Source of the DNA: CANHEE01 sp043777755
GTDB taxonomy: Bacteria; Bacteroidota; Bacteroidia; Chitinophagales; Saprospiraceae
Length of the DNA: 41,417 bases
Direction of reading: 5' to 3'
Assembly: GCA_043777755.1 (NCBI GenBank)
Contig: JAYWHK010000318.1
Coordinates: 1 to 41,417 of the forward strand
Shown here: in pieces, positions 8,273 to 14,637 of the stretch
Numbering within the stretch: the first letter of the stretch is position 1
How the letters are laid out: the number at the start of each line of letters is the position of its first letter
Notes under the pieces: model-generated
The model's database searches: none
Told to the model about the DNA's origin: nothing
Seen by the model: only the letters and a program-made list of their open reading frames with translations
Translations under genes and position numbers: made by a program

Positions 8273-9781
8273 ATGAAAAAATTGTTTTTGCATTTTGCTC
8301 TTTTGCTTAATTTTACGCTTCTCGCAGGTAATACTACAGCTTTGACAAGTCAGGTTAAAATAGATGTACCTCCTCCTTCTCTTATTGAGATTTGCCAAAC
8401 ACTCAATAAAGCAGCCATTTTTGTTCAATATCGGGATTTTAGAGAAAAATTTCAAAAAATGAATAGTGAAATTGCCCCTAAATTGTCGTATAACGAACAT
8501 GAGCGTTTACACTTGGCGTACAATAATGTAGAACGTCGCTACAACGATTTTTTGACACTCGTTAAAGCGGATCTTTCAGATGCTAAAACCATCAAGAGTA
8601 TGGTACGTGACCCACAACGTTTCGCTGAAAGTTATGCTGACGACTACAAAAAAGTTGTGGATACTTACAATTCAGAGTATATGCCTATTTACAATGATGT
8701 GAAAAGCAGGACTCGTGGCTTTAATCCAGTATTGTTGGCATCCAGTATCGAACTTTTTAACAAAGTTGTAGATTGGATAAAACAGCGTCAAGAGTTGCGT
8801 GAAGAACAACTCAACACCATTCTCGGTATTGTCAATAAGTACTTTTATGACGAGCTGCGAATGAAATCTTGGTCAGAACTTGGCTTAAAACCTGCGCCAA
8901 ACGCACCTGAAAATGCTACGCCAGCAAGCACTGCTGCCGATGCAAATAATACCGCAGGCGGTAGAAGAAATAGCACAACAAGTACTTCTTCTGGTGCTAC
9001 CACTACTACAAAAAATGTCCCTGGCGATGTTCTTAATCCACATTCTGTTCCTGCCGCAACATTCAAAGAATTACAAGGAAGTGTTGAGTTTATTTTTCTC
9101 AAAGATGATGTAACACCTACTCCAATGCGTTTTAAAACGGGTGCTACTCGAGATATTTCTGTTGGCTACCTCAAGGCATTGCCAAAAGATACAAAGGGTG
9201 ACGTAATTATTGCATCAAGCAATGTAAAAACCATGACCTATTATAGTACTGATGTCTTTGATGAAAATGCACATTTTCAGCTCAAAGTTAATAATAGTGC
9301 TGGTGTGTATATCTTGGCACTCAACAAAGATGGGAAAGCAGCCGATTTCCTATATCCTTTTGACAATAAAGATTTACCCGAATGTTCAGCCGCAAAAAAA
9401 ACGCAAATGAGAGATATTGGCGTTAGTTCGCTTAAGGCTTCGCCCGTTGTCGGAAAAGATATAGACGGAAATATTACCCTTCCTTCAGCTGATTGTAGCA
9501 CTACGCCACCTACGGAACGCTATTATACCATATCTGGCAATGCAAAAGAGGAAACTTTTTGTGTTCTGTTGTCCAAGTCTGAACTAAACATGACTGACCT
9601 TAAGGAGCGCATCGAAGCAGAACAGGGTCCTTTGGCAGAGCGATTGTCACATATTTTTGCCAATCAAGCTATTGCTCCTAATGATGCAAATTTGATTTTA
9701 ACTGAAAATAAATTAGCTTTTGATGCTCGTACAGCTCAAAACAATGTTTTACCGTTAGTCTTTTTAATCAAACGAAAATAA
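8273..9781 (+). CDS. Exported protein with DUF4384-like C-terminal domain, first gene of DGR operon
   Basis: This 502-residue protein starts with a signal peptide (MKKLFLHFALLLNFTLLAG). An in-frame TTG nine bases upstream is less likely as start. Residues about 35-200 are charged and helical. About 208-245 is a linker rich in Ala, Asn, Ser and Thr, ending in GATTTTKN. The C-terminal half (about 265-500), with FQLKVNNSAGVYILALNKDGKAADFLYPFDNKDLPE and later ISGNAKEETFCVLLSKSEL, follows the DUF4384 pattern (a strand, GY/VYILALNKDG, LFPF-like, then G.E...LLS). DUF4384 domains recur next to or fused with caspase-type peptidases. Here it is the gene directly before an exported caspase, so a partner, substrate or regulator of that caspase is the reasonable inference. 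The N-terminal half is not recognised. Confidence 0.65.
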   Translation: MKKLFLHFALLLNFTLLAGNTTALTSQVKIDVPPPSLIEICQTLNKAAIFVQYRDFREKFQKMNSEIAPKLSYNEHERLHLAYNNVERRYNDFLTLVKADLSDAKTIKSMVRDPQRFAESYADDYKKVVDTYNSEYMPIYNDVKSRTRGFNPVLLASSIELFNKVVDWIKQRQELREEQLNTILGIVNKYFYDELRMKSWSELGLKPAPNAPENATPASTAADANNTAGGRRNSTTSTSSGATTTTKNVPGDVLNPHSVPAATFKELQGSVEFIFLKDDVTPTPMRFKTGATRDISVGYLKALPKDTKGDVIIASSNVKTMTYYSTDVFDENAHFQLKVNNSAGVYILALNKDGKAADFLYPFDNKDLPECSAAKKTQMRDIGVSSLKASPVVGKDIDGNITLPSADCSTTPPTERYYTISGNAKEETFCVLLSKSELNMTDLKERIEAEQGPLAERLSHIFANQAIAPNDANLILTENKLAFDARTAQNNVLPLVFLIKRK

Positions 9782-9787
9782 GAAACC

Positions 9788-9822
9788 TAACGCAGACAGG
9801 GTTCAAAACCCTGTCTGCGTTA
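9788..9822. repeat. 33-bp-type palindrome, copy 1 (between operon genes)
   Basis: AACGCAGACAGGGTT (9789-9803) and AACCCTGTCTGCGTT (9807-9821) are perfect inverted arms around CAA; one more T-A pair flanks them. It shares 12 of 15 arm positions with the copy inside the reverse transcriptase gene, and the three differences are compensated in the other arm. It lies in the 58-base gap before the caspase gene and may act as an attenuator or RNA-processing site, or may just be mobile DNA. Confidence 0.85.
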
Positions 9823-9839
9823 AAATAAAATAACTTTAT

Positions 9840-11456
9840 ATGATGCAAAAAATTTTTACAATTCTCCTCTTTTTTATAGCTACAATACTATACGCACAAG
9901 AAAAACGCATCGCTATAGTGATTGGAAACAGCAATTACTCTGCAAACACAGGCTATTTGCCTAATCCTGTGAACGATGCCAATAAAATTGCAAGCGCACT
10001 CAAAGAATGTAAATTTGAGTTGTTTGACAATAAGATAGTGCAAAATGCCAGTAAAAAAGCCATGCGTGACGCACTTACACGTTTCGCACAAACTGCCAAA
10101 AATTACGATATAGGCTTGATTTTCTACGCTGGACATGGCATTAATGTAAAAGGTATCAATTATTTAGTTCCTACTGATTTTGAGGTTAATAGTAGCTTGC
10201 CCGCTGAACTCAATGAAGCCAATGCACCCGATGATTGCATTTCCATAGATTGGATACAAAATGTCTTGCGGACGGCAGGAGAATACAATAAAAGTTACAT
10301 CATCATTACTGATGCTTGTAGGAACAATCCTTATCGCTCGCTCAAACGGGACATTAACCCTGATACATGGGTAAAACCAGAGCGTGTGCCAAGCGGATTC
10401 GTTACCTGCTTCTCTGCCTCACAAGGACAAAAAGCCAATGATGAAAGCCCTTATACTAAAGCACTCTTGAATCACATACGCACACGAGGCATCAGTATTG
10501 AAACACTTTTTAAAAGAGTGCGTGTAGAAGTGTCTAAAAGTGGAGGACAAAATCCAGAGGAAAGCAATATGCTTACCAATGATTTTTATTTCGTACCTGC
10601 CGAAAACAATGATGATACAGATGGTGATGGTATTCCAAACAGTATAGATGATTGTCCTTATGTAAAAGGTATAAAAAAATGCTACGGTTGCCCGTCTTGC
10701 GGAACTCCGCCACCGCCAAAAGATACTGACGGCGATGGCTTCCCCGACAGCAGCGATAGCTGCCCAACTGAGTACAGTACGACTAACAATGGATGCCCTG
10801 TAAAAGAAAAAAACGACATCGAAATGGTACTCGTCAAAGGCGGCACGTTTCAAATGGGTGATAGTGAAAAGCATTCCGTAACCGTTTCCGATTTCTACAT
10901 CGGCAAATACGAAGTAACCCAAAAGCAATATCAAGCCATTATGAATGAAAATCCAAGTAAATCTAATGTAGGAGATGATTATCCTGTTGAAACTGTCAGT
11001 TATAATGGTGCAATAGCTTTTATCACAAAATTAAATGCGAAAACAGGCAAAAAATACAGCCTACCAACCGAAGCGCAGTGGGAATATGCTGCACGAGGTG
11101 GGAATAAAAGCAACGGTTATGAATTTTCGGGTAGCAATACCATTGGCGATGTAGCGCAGTATGACGGTAACAATAATAAAAGCACAAGTACGGTTGGCTC
11201 AAAAAATGCGAATGAATTAGACATTTTTGATATGAGTGGCAACGTTTGGGAGTGGTGTCAAGACACGTGGCACAGTAATTACAGCGGTGCGCCAAGCGAT
11301 GGTTCTGCGTGGACTGATGGCTCGGGCTCTTCTCGTGTGTATCGTGGCGGCTCGTGGTTCTACGATGCTGCGGGCTGCCGTGTTGCGTTCCGCTACTCCG
11401 GCACGCCCGAGGGTCGTTACTTCCACTTGGGTTTTCGATTAGTCCTTCCCAGGTAA
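9840..11456 (+). CDS. Exported caspase fused to DGR-diversified FGE/C-type-lectin domain (DGR target protein)
   Basis: This 538-residue protein starts with a signal peptide (IFTILLFFIATILYAQ, cleavage about residue 20). Residues about 22-252 are a peptidase C14 (caspase-like) domain: strand RIAIVIGNSNY, catalytic His99 in FYAGHG and catalytic Cys160 in ITDACRNNP. Residues about 256-320 hold Asp-rich, thrombospondin-type-3-like calcium motifs (DTDGDGIPNSIDDCP and DTDGDGFPDSSDSCP) as a linker. Residues about 328-538 are a formylglycine-generating-enzyme/sulfatase-modifying-factor fold (MVLVKGGTFQMGD, YEVTQKQYQ, LPTEAQWEYAARGG, MSGNVWEWCQD, YRGGSWF, GFRLVLP). This is the C-type-lectin-like scaffold used by many DGR target proteins. 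The last 44 residues are the variable region. No T9SS domain is present, so periplasmic or Sec-exported location is likely. The start is 9840 or the adjacent Met codon at 9843. I infer a binding head that steers or triggers the protease; the substrate is unknown. Confidence 0.9.
   Translation: MMQKIFTILLFFIATILYAQEKRIAIVIGNSNYSANTGYLPNPVNDANKIASALKECKFELFDNKIVQNASKKAMRDALTRFAQTAKNYDIGLIFYAGHGINVKGINYLVPTDFEVNSSLPAELNEANAPDDCISIDWIQNVLRTAGEYNKSYIIITDACRNNPYRSLKRDINPDTWVKPERVPSGFVTCFSASQGQKANDESPYTKALLNHIRTRGISIETLFKRVRVEVSKSGGQNPEESNMLTNDFYFVPAENNDDTDGDGIPNSIDDCPYVKGIKKCYGCPSCGTPPPPKDTDGDGFPDSSDSCPTEYSTTNNGCPVKEKNDIEMVLVKGGTFQMGDSEKHSVTVSDFYIGKYEVTQKQYQAIMNENPSKSNVGDDYPVETVSYNGAIAFITKLNAKTGKKYSLPTEAQWEYAARGGNKSNGYEFSGSNTIGDVAQYDGNNNKSTSTVGSKNANELDIFDMSGNVWEWCQDTWHSNYSGAPSDGSAWTDGSGSSRVYRGGSWFYDAAGCRVAFRYSGTPEGRYFHLGFRLVLPR
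11325..11452 (+). other. DGR variable repeat (VR)
   Basis: These 128 bases at the 3' end of the caspase gene align without gaps to the template repeat at 13142-13269 (constant offset 1817). They differ at 23 positions, each an adenine in the template. Changed codons give Ser498, Tyr501, Phe507, Tyr508, Asp509, Ala511, Gly512, Phe517, Tyr519, Ser520, Gly521, Gly525, Tyr527, Phe528 and His529 where the template encodes Asn (Thr at 511). Identity stops one base before the last sense codon is complete. The final 27 bases (11426-11452) are unchanged and contain the likely initiation-of-mutagenic-homology segment, GGGTTTTCGATTAGTCC. Codon 495 (TCG against AAA) may extend the repeat by three bases. 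Confidence 0.97.
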
Positions 11457-11468
11457 CAGCGGTTTATT

Positions 11469-11496
11469 CGCTCCTCATTTTTGAGCAAAAAGAGCG
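11469..11496. promoter_or_regulatory. Hairpin just downstream of the VR
   Basis: CGCTC (11469-11473) can pair with GAGCG (11492-11496), with CTCA (11474-11477) pairing to TGAG (11482-11485) around a TTTT loop inside. It starts 17 bases after the VR ends. DGR targets often carry a hairpin or cruciform at about this distance that promotes retrohoming; this one is weaker than the known examples, so the role is inferred. Confidence 0.4.
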
Positions 11497-11620
11497 GAGC
11501 TATGGGGAATGAGTGCTTTGCGTTGTGCTGCGATTGCCGTACGGAGTAGGCAATAAGCAAGCACAAAAGCAAAAGCACGAATGTTTGTTGGATATGGGCG
11601 TAGCCCAAAATTTTTTTGAA

Positions 11621-12046
11621 ATGCAAATAAAATTATACAGTATTCCTATTGTTGGTGGTGAAAAAATCAACGAAGACATGAATGTGTTTTTACGTTCCAA
11701 GAAGATATTGCAAGTAGAAAATCAGATTGTTTCTAATGCGCAAGGCTCTTATTGGACTTTTTGTATCAAGTACATCGAAGACTTGAATACAACAGAAACT
11801 ACAAAAGCGAAAGTAGATTACAGAGAAGTCTTAGATGAGGCAACTTTTAAGGTTTTCTCTCATTTGCGAGAAATAAGAAAAAAAATTGCTGTTGATGAAG
11901 GTGTGCCTGCTTATGCTGTTTTTACAGATGAAGAGCTTTCTAATATTGCAAAATTGGAAGAAATAACGGCAGCTAATATGCTGAAAATCAAAGGAATAGG
12001 CGAAAAGAAAGTAGAAAAATACGCACAACGATTTGAGAAGCCCTAA
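11621..12046 (+). CDS. DGR accessory protein with HRDC domain
   Basis: This 141-residue protein has two parts. Residues 1-60 (MQIKLYSIPIVGG, NVFLRSKKILQVENQIV, SYWTFCIKYIED) form the conserved N-terminal module seen in DGR-associated HRDC proteins. Residues about 76-139 (VFSHLREIRKKIA, YAVFTDEELSNIAKL, MLKIKGIGEKKVEKYAQRF) are an HRDC (helicase and RNase D C-terminal) nucleic-acid-binding domain with a helix-hairpin-helix-like KGIGEKK end. HRDC proteins occupy the place of Avd in one class of DGRs and are thought to help the reverse transcriptase handle template RNA or target DNA. I chose Met 11621 because the upstream in-frame extension (from 11513) shows no family similarity and runs through the hairpin region after the VR. 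Confidence 0.88.
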   Translation: MQIKLYSIPIVGGEKINEDMNVFLRSKKILQVENQIVSNAQGSYWTFCIKYIEDLNTTETTKAKVDYREVLDEATFKVFSHLREIRKKIAVDEGVPAYAVFTDEELSNIAKLEEITAANMLKIKGIGEKKVEKYAQRFEKP

Positions 12047-12052
12047 AACCCC

Positions 12053-12085
12053 AGAAGTGACACTTTTAAAAAAAGTGTCACTTCT
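12053..12085. repeat. 33-bp palindrome between the HRDC and RT genes
   Basis: AGAAGTGACACTTTT (12053-12067) and AAAAGTGTCACTTCT (12071-12085) are perfect 15-bp arms around AAA. The geometry (15-3-15) equals that of the other palindromes in this island although the sequence is unrelated. It fills most of the 47-base gap before the reverse transcriptase gene. Confidence 0.8.
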
Positions 12086-12093
12086 TCTAAAAC

Positions 12094-13125
12094 ATGAAAA
12101 GAGTCGGTTTTTTAATAGAAAAAATAGCGGATATTGACAATTTGCGTTTAGCATTTTGGAAAGCCCGAAAAGGTAAGAGCTACGCCAATGAGGTAGCAAT
12201 CTATCGCCAAAACTTAGATAAGAACTTATTGACTCTGCAAGCCGAAATACTAAGCGGAGAGGTCAAAGTGGGTAATTATCGTTACTTTAAAATATTTGAA
12301 CCCAAGGAGCGACAAATCTGTGCAAGTGCGTTTAGTGAACAAGTGTTGCATCATGCCATGATGAACGTTTGCCACCAACACTTTGAAGCCTATCAAATCA
12401 ATGAAAGCTACGCAAGCCGCAAAGGAAAAGGAACGTATGCTGCAATTGAAAAAGCAAAAGAACATACAGCACGCTACAAGTTTTATTTGAAATTAGATGT
12501 AAAAAAGTTTTTTGATTCTATTCCACATAAAGTTATGAAAGCACAACTTCGCAGAATGTTTAAAGATGGGAAAGTGATACAAATATTTGATAGTATAATA
12601 GATAGTTACGCTGTCGGCAATGCCAACGCTGTCAGGGTTCAAAACCCTGACAGCGTTTTAGACAATCGTGGCGTTCCGATCGGCAATTTGACAAGCCAGT
12701 ATTTTGCCAATCACTTTTTAGCGGTCTTAGACCATTTTATAAAAGAAAACTTAGGCGGAAAGTTTTATGTCCGCTATATGGACGATATGGTGTTGTGGCA
12801 TGACGACAAGGCTGTTTTATTAATATTTAAAACCCAAATTGATAATTTTTTAAGAGATAAATTGTTTTGTACCTTAAAACCAGAAGCACTAAACCATTGT
12901 AACCAAGGCTTACCATTTTTGGGATATTTAATCTTTCCAAATACTATTTGGTTAAGACAACAAAGTAAAAAGCGATTTATCAAAAAAATAAAAATCATAG
13001 AAACCAATTATCACAACGGCAATTGGTCAGAAGCGCATTGCCAGCGAAAAGTATTGCCTTTGTTGGCTTTTGTACAACACGCTGATACTGTTGCTTTTAG
13101 AAAAATTTTTTTTAATCAAAAATAA
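12094..13125 (+). CDS. DGR reverse transcriptase
   Basis: This 343-residue protein copies the template RNA into adenine-mutated cDNA that replaces the VR. Visible motifs are the N-terminal RT0/1 region (LRLAFWKARKGK, FKIFEPKERQI), motif A FYLKLDVKKFFDSIPH with catalytic Asp135, the DGR-typical motif B IGNLTSQYFAN (196-206; other reverse transcriptases lack the SQ), motif C RYMDDMVLW with catalytic Asp230 and Asp231, and the FLGYLIFP thumb-side motif. All catalytic residues are intact. Residues 178-188 (NAVRVQNPDSV) are encoded exactly by a 33-bp palindrome, an insertion just before motif B with no counterpart in the family as I know it. The stop codon lies 13 bases before the template repeat, giving the order VR, HRDC, RT, TR. 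Confidence 0.95.
   Translation: MKRVGFLIEKIADIDNLRLAFWKARKGKSYANEVAIYRQNLDKNLLTLQAEILSGEVKVGNYRYFKIFEPKERQICASAFSEQVLHHAMMNVCHQHFEAYQINESYASRKGKGTYAAIEKAKEHTARYKFYLKLDVKKFFDSIPHKVMKAQLRRMFKDGKVIQIFDSIIDSYAVGNANAVRVQNPDSVLDNRGVPIGNLTSQYFANHFLAVLDHFIKENLGGKFYVRYMDDMVLWHDDKAVLLIFKTQIDNFLRDKLFCTLKPEALNHCNQGLPFLGYLIFPNTIWLRQQSKKRFIKKIKIIETNYHNGNWSEAHCQRKVLPLLAFVQHADTVAFRKIFFNQK
12625..12657. repeat. 33-bp palindrome inserted in frame in the RT gene
   Basis: AACGCTGTCAGGGTT (12625-12639) and AACCCTGACAGCGTT (12643-12657) are perfect arms around CAA. The element starts and ends on codon boundaries and adds 11 codons without a stop. It is a variant of the copy at 9789-9821. Confidence 0.9.
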
Positions 13126-13138
13126 GGGTTTGCATCAT

Positions 13139-13269
13139 AAAGGCTCTAATCGTGTGAATCGTGGCGGCTCGTGGAACAACAATGCTACGAACTGCCGTGT
13201 TGCGAACCGCAACAACAACACGCCCGAGAATCGTAACAACAACTTGGGTTTTCGATTAGTCCTTCCCAG
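13139..13269 (+). other. DGR template repeat (TR)
   Basis: This non-coding template lies directly after the reverse transcriptase gene. Its 13142-13269 part matches the VR except at 23 adenines; 13139-13141 (AAA against TCG) may also belong. In the VR reading frame it reads K-GS-N-RV-N-RGGSW-NNN-A-T-N-CRVA-N-R-NNN-TPE-N-R-NNN-LGFRLVLP. There are 14 Asn codons (AAC or AAT), a choice that allows wide amino-acid change by adenine mutation but can never create a stop codon. It has no start codon of its own and should not be called a gene, although an open frame runs through it from 13070 to 13300. Confidence 0.97.
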
Positions 13270-13504
13270 CTCAAAAGTGAGGACGGATGTCCGTTGTTGA
13301 ACAGATGCTTGTCCCTGTCCGTTGTTTCTGCAACGGCAAACATTTAATCCTAAACGCCTTGCGAGTAGCTTTGTGAATGTCGAAAGTTGGGCGTTTTTTA
13401 GGGTAATTATAAAACCCTGTCTGCGTTGGAACTACAACCGAAGTAGGAACTCAGCAAACCTTGACGATGTTGTAGATGAAAAGATAAAAAACGTTAATTT
13501 TAAC
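13270..13504 (+). other. Region downstream of the TR, possible template-RNA 3' segment
   Basis: There is no supported gene here. Two small hairpins follow the TR at once: GGAC/GTCC around GGAT (13281-13292) and CCGTTG/CAACGG around TTTCTG (13319-13336). DGR template RNAs need sequence 3' of the TR for priming, so these may be part of it. A decayed half of the palindrome family, AACCCTGTCTGCGTT, lies at 13413-13427, with only AGGGT left of the opposite arm. Confidence 0.4.
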
Positions 13505-13532
13505 TTGTTTTTTGAGAAAATGTGTATATTTG
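13505..13532 (+). promoter_or_regulatory. Promoter of the nucleotidyltransferase gene
   Basis: TTG (13505-13507), a 17-base spacer and TATATTTG (13525-13532) fit the Bacteroidota consensus. The start codon at 13544 follows 11 bases later, which fixes the gene start and rules out a longer open frame from 13322. Confidence 0.65.
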
Positions 13533-13543
13533 TACTAAAAAAA

Positions 13544-13888
13544 ATGAATAAAGAAGATTACATCACATACTGGCGTAAAAAACAATCCGCATTAGCAACA
13601 GCAAATAATTTTGTACAAGCTATTCAAAACCAAGGTGTTAAGTTGAAAAAAGCAATACTATTTGGTTCTCATTCAAGTGGTAAGTCACACGAATGGTCTG
13701 ACATTGATATTGCCTTGATTGCTGACGAATTTTCGGGTATCAATGTTCAAGACTTAGACTATTTTATTAATGTCACTATCCAAAAACCTTTTTTTGCGGT
13801 AGAACCACATACTTTTAATACCCAAGAATTTGAAACAGGTAATGCCTTTACTAAGGAAATTGAAAAAACGGGTATTGTCATTTTCTGA
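13544..13888 (+). CDS. MNT-type minimal nucleotidyltransferase-domain protein
   Basis: This 114-residue protein carries the polymerase-beta-like nucleotidyltransferase signature AILFGSHSSGKSHEWSDIDIALI (about 38-60): the G-S motif followed by the D-x-D metal site SDIDI, with a third acidic residue likely in FFAVEPHTF. Small proteins of this type often pair with a HEPN-domain toxin, which they silence by nucleotide transfer. No HEPN partner lies next to it here, so it is either a solitary gene or has lost its partner. It lies between the DGR and leuD with its own promoter. Confidence 0.75.
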   Translation: MNKEDYITYWRKKQSALATANNFVQAIQNQGVKLKKAILFGSHSSGKSHEWSDIDIALIADEFSGINVQDLDYFINVTIQKPFFAVEPHTFNTQEFETGNAFTKEIEKTGIVIF

Positions 13889-13980
13889 TTTGAAGATTTG
13901 CATCGTCGAATCTTAAAACGCTGATTGTTAATAATTTATAAAAAAAGAAAATCTCCGAACCGTCAAGCACTAATTGTGAA

Positions 13981-14013
13981 AACGCAGGCAGAGTTTTAAA
14001 CCTTGCCTGCGTT
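13981..14013. repeat. 33-bp-type palindrome, copy before the leuD stop
   Basis: AACGCAGGCAGAGTT (13981-13995) and AACCTTGCCTGCGTT (13999-14013) pair as 15-bp arms with two imperfect positions around TTA. It is of the same family as the copies at 9789 and 12625 and lies 5 bases beyond the end of leuD. It may double as a transcript end for leuD or for the nucleotidyltransferase gene. Confidence 0.8.
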
Positions 14014-14018
14014 TGAAA

Positions 14019-14627
14019 TCAATAAAAAGCAAATTCCGCTTTTCTTTTCTCCTCGAAAGATACTACTTCTTCTTTCAAACTCAACAAGTAATCTAAGTCA
14101 TCGTAGCCATTCAAAAGGCATATTTTTTTATATGGGTCAATGTCAAAATGAGCGATTTCGCCCGTGGAAACAATCGTAAAAGATTGATTTTCAAGGCTTA
14201 CCTCAAATTTTGTAGCATGATTTTTTTCTACTTCTGTAAAAATTTGGTTTAAAAAATCGTCGCTGACCGTAATCGGTAAAACGCCATTATTCAAAGCATT
14301 ACCCTTGAAAATGTCCGCAAAAAAACTACTGACCACGACTTTGAAACCGTAATCTTTTATCGCCCAAGCTGCGTGTTCGCGGCTACTGCCGCAACCGAAG
14401 TTTTTACCAGCGACCAAAATTTCGCCCGTATAAGTCGAGTTATTCAATACAAAATCTGTAATTGGCTGATTTTCATCGTCTTGTGTATATCGCCAATCAC
14501 GAAAAAGGTTTTTACCAAAACCATCACGACTTGTCGCTTTCAAAAAACGAGCTGGGATAATTTGGTCAGTGTCCACGTCTTCGATGGGAAGTGGAACAAC
14601 GGTGGAATGTATGTTGTTTATTTTCAT
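14019..14627 (-). CDS. leuD: 3-isopropylmalate dehydratase small subunit
   Basis: LeuD and LeuC together isomerise 2-isopropylmalate to 3-isopropylmalate; LeuD supplies the swivelling domain that completes the active site. The 202 residues show the family motifs TVVPLPIEDVDTDQIIPARFLK at the N-terminus, FGKNLFRDWRY, and FGCGSSREHAAWAIKDYGFKVVVSSFFADIFKGNALNNGVLPI. Length and start are standard. In most bacteria leuD is adjacent to leuC; here 1.2 kb separates them. No consensus promoter is evident in the AT-rich DNA before it, so expression may rely on read-through or on the hairpin repeat region. Confidence 0.97.
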   Translation of the reverse strand: MKINNIHSTVVPLPIEDVDTDQIIPARFLKATSRDGFGKNLFRDWRYTQDDENQPITDFVLNNSTYTGEILVAGKNFGCGSSREHAAWAIKDYGFKVVVSSFFADIFKGNALNNGVLPITVSDDFLNQIFTEVEKNHATKFEVSLENQSFTIVSTGEIAHFDIDPYKKICLLNGYDDLDYLLSLKEEVVSFEEKRKAEFAFY

Positions 14628-14637
14628 AAAAAATGTA

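Noticed and set aside
9788..9822. Terminator between the DUF4384-like and caspase genes
   Set aside because: The stem is long but no T run follows directly, and the same element also lies inside the RT coding sequence, so it is a repeat rather than a dedicated terminator.
10419..10934. 171-codon open frame antisense to the caspase gene
   Set aside because: Shadow of the caspase reading frame; low-complexity hydrophobic translation, no promoter and no family resemblance.
11513..11620. Upstream extension of the HRDC gene
   Set aside because: The 36 extra residues are not family-like and cross the post-VR hairpin region; the family N-terminus begins at Met 11621.
12094..13125. Group II intron or retron reverse transcriptase
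   Set aside because: Motif B reads IGNLTSQ as in DGR enzymes, there is no maturase or intron domain, and a TR/VR pair with adenine-only changes is present.
13070..13300. Open frame of 76 codons that contains the TR
   Set aside because: It is the template repeat read in the VR frame, starts inside the RT gene and has no promoter or start of its own; it is not a protein gene.
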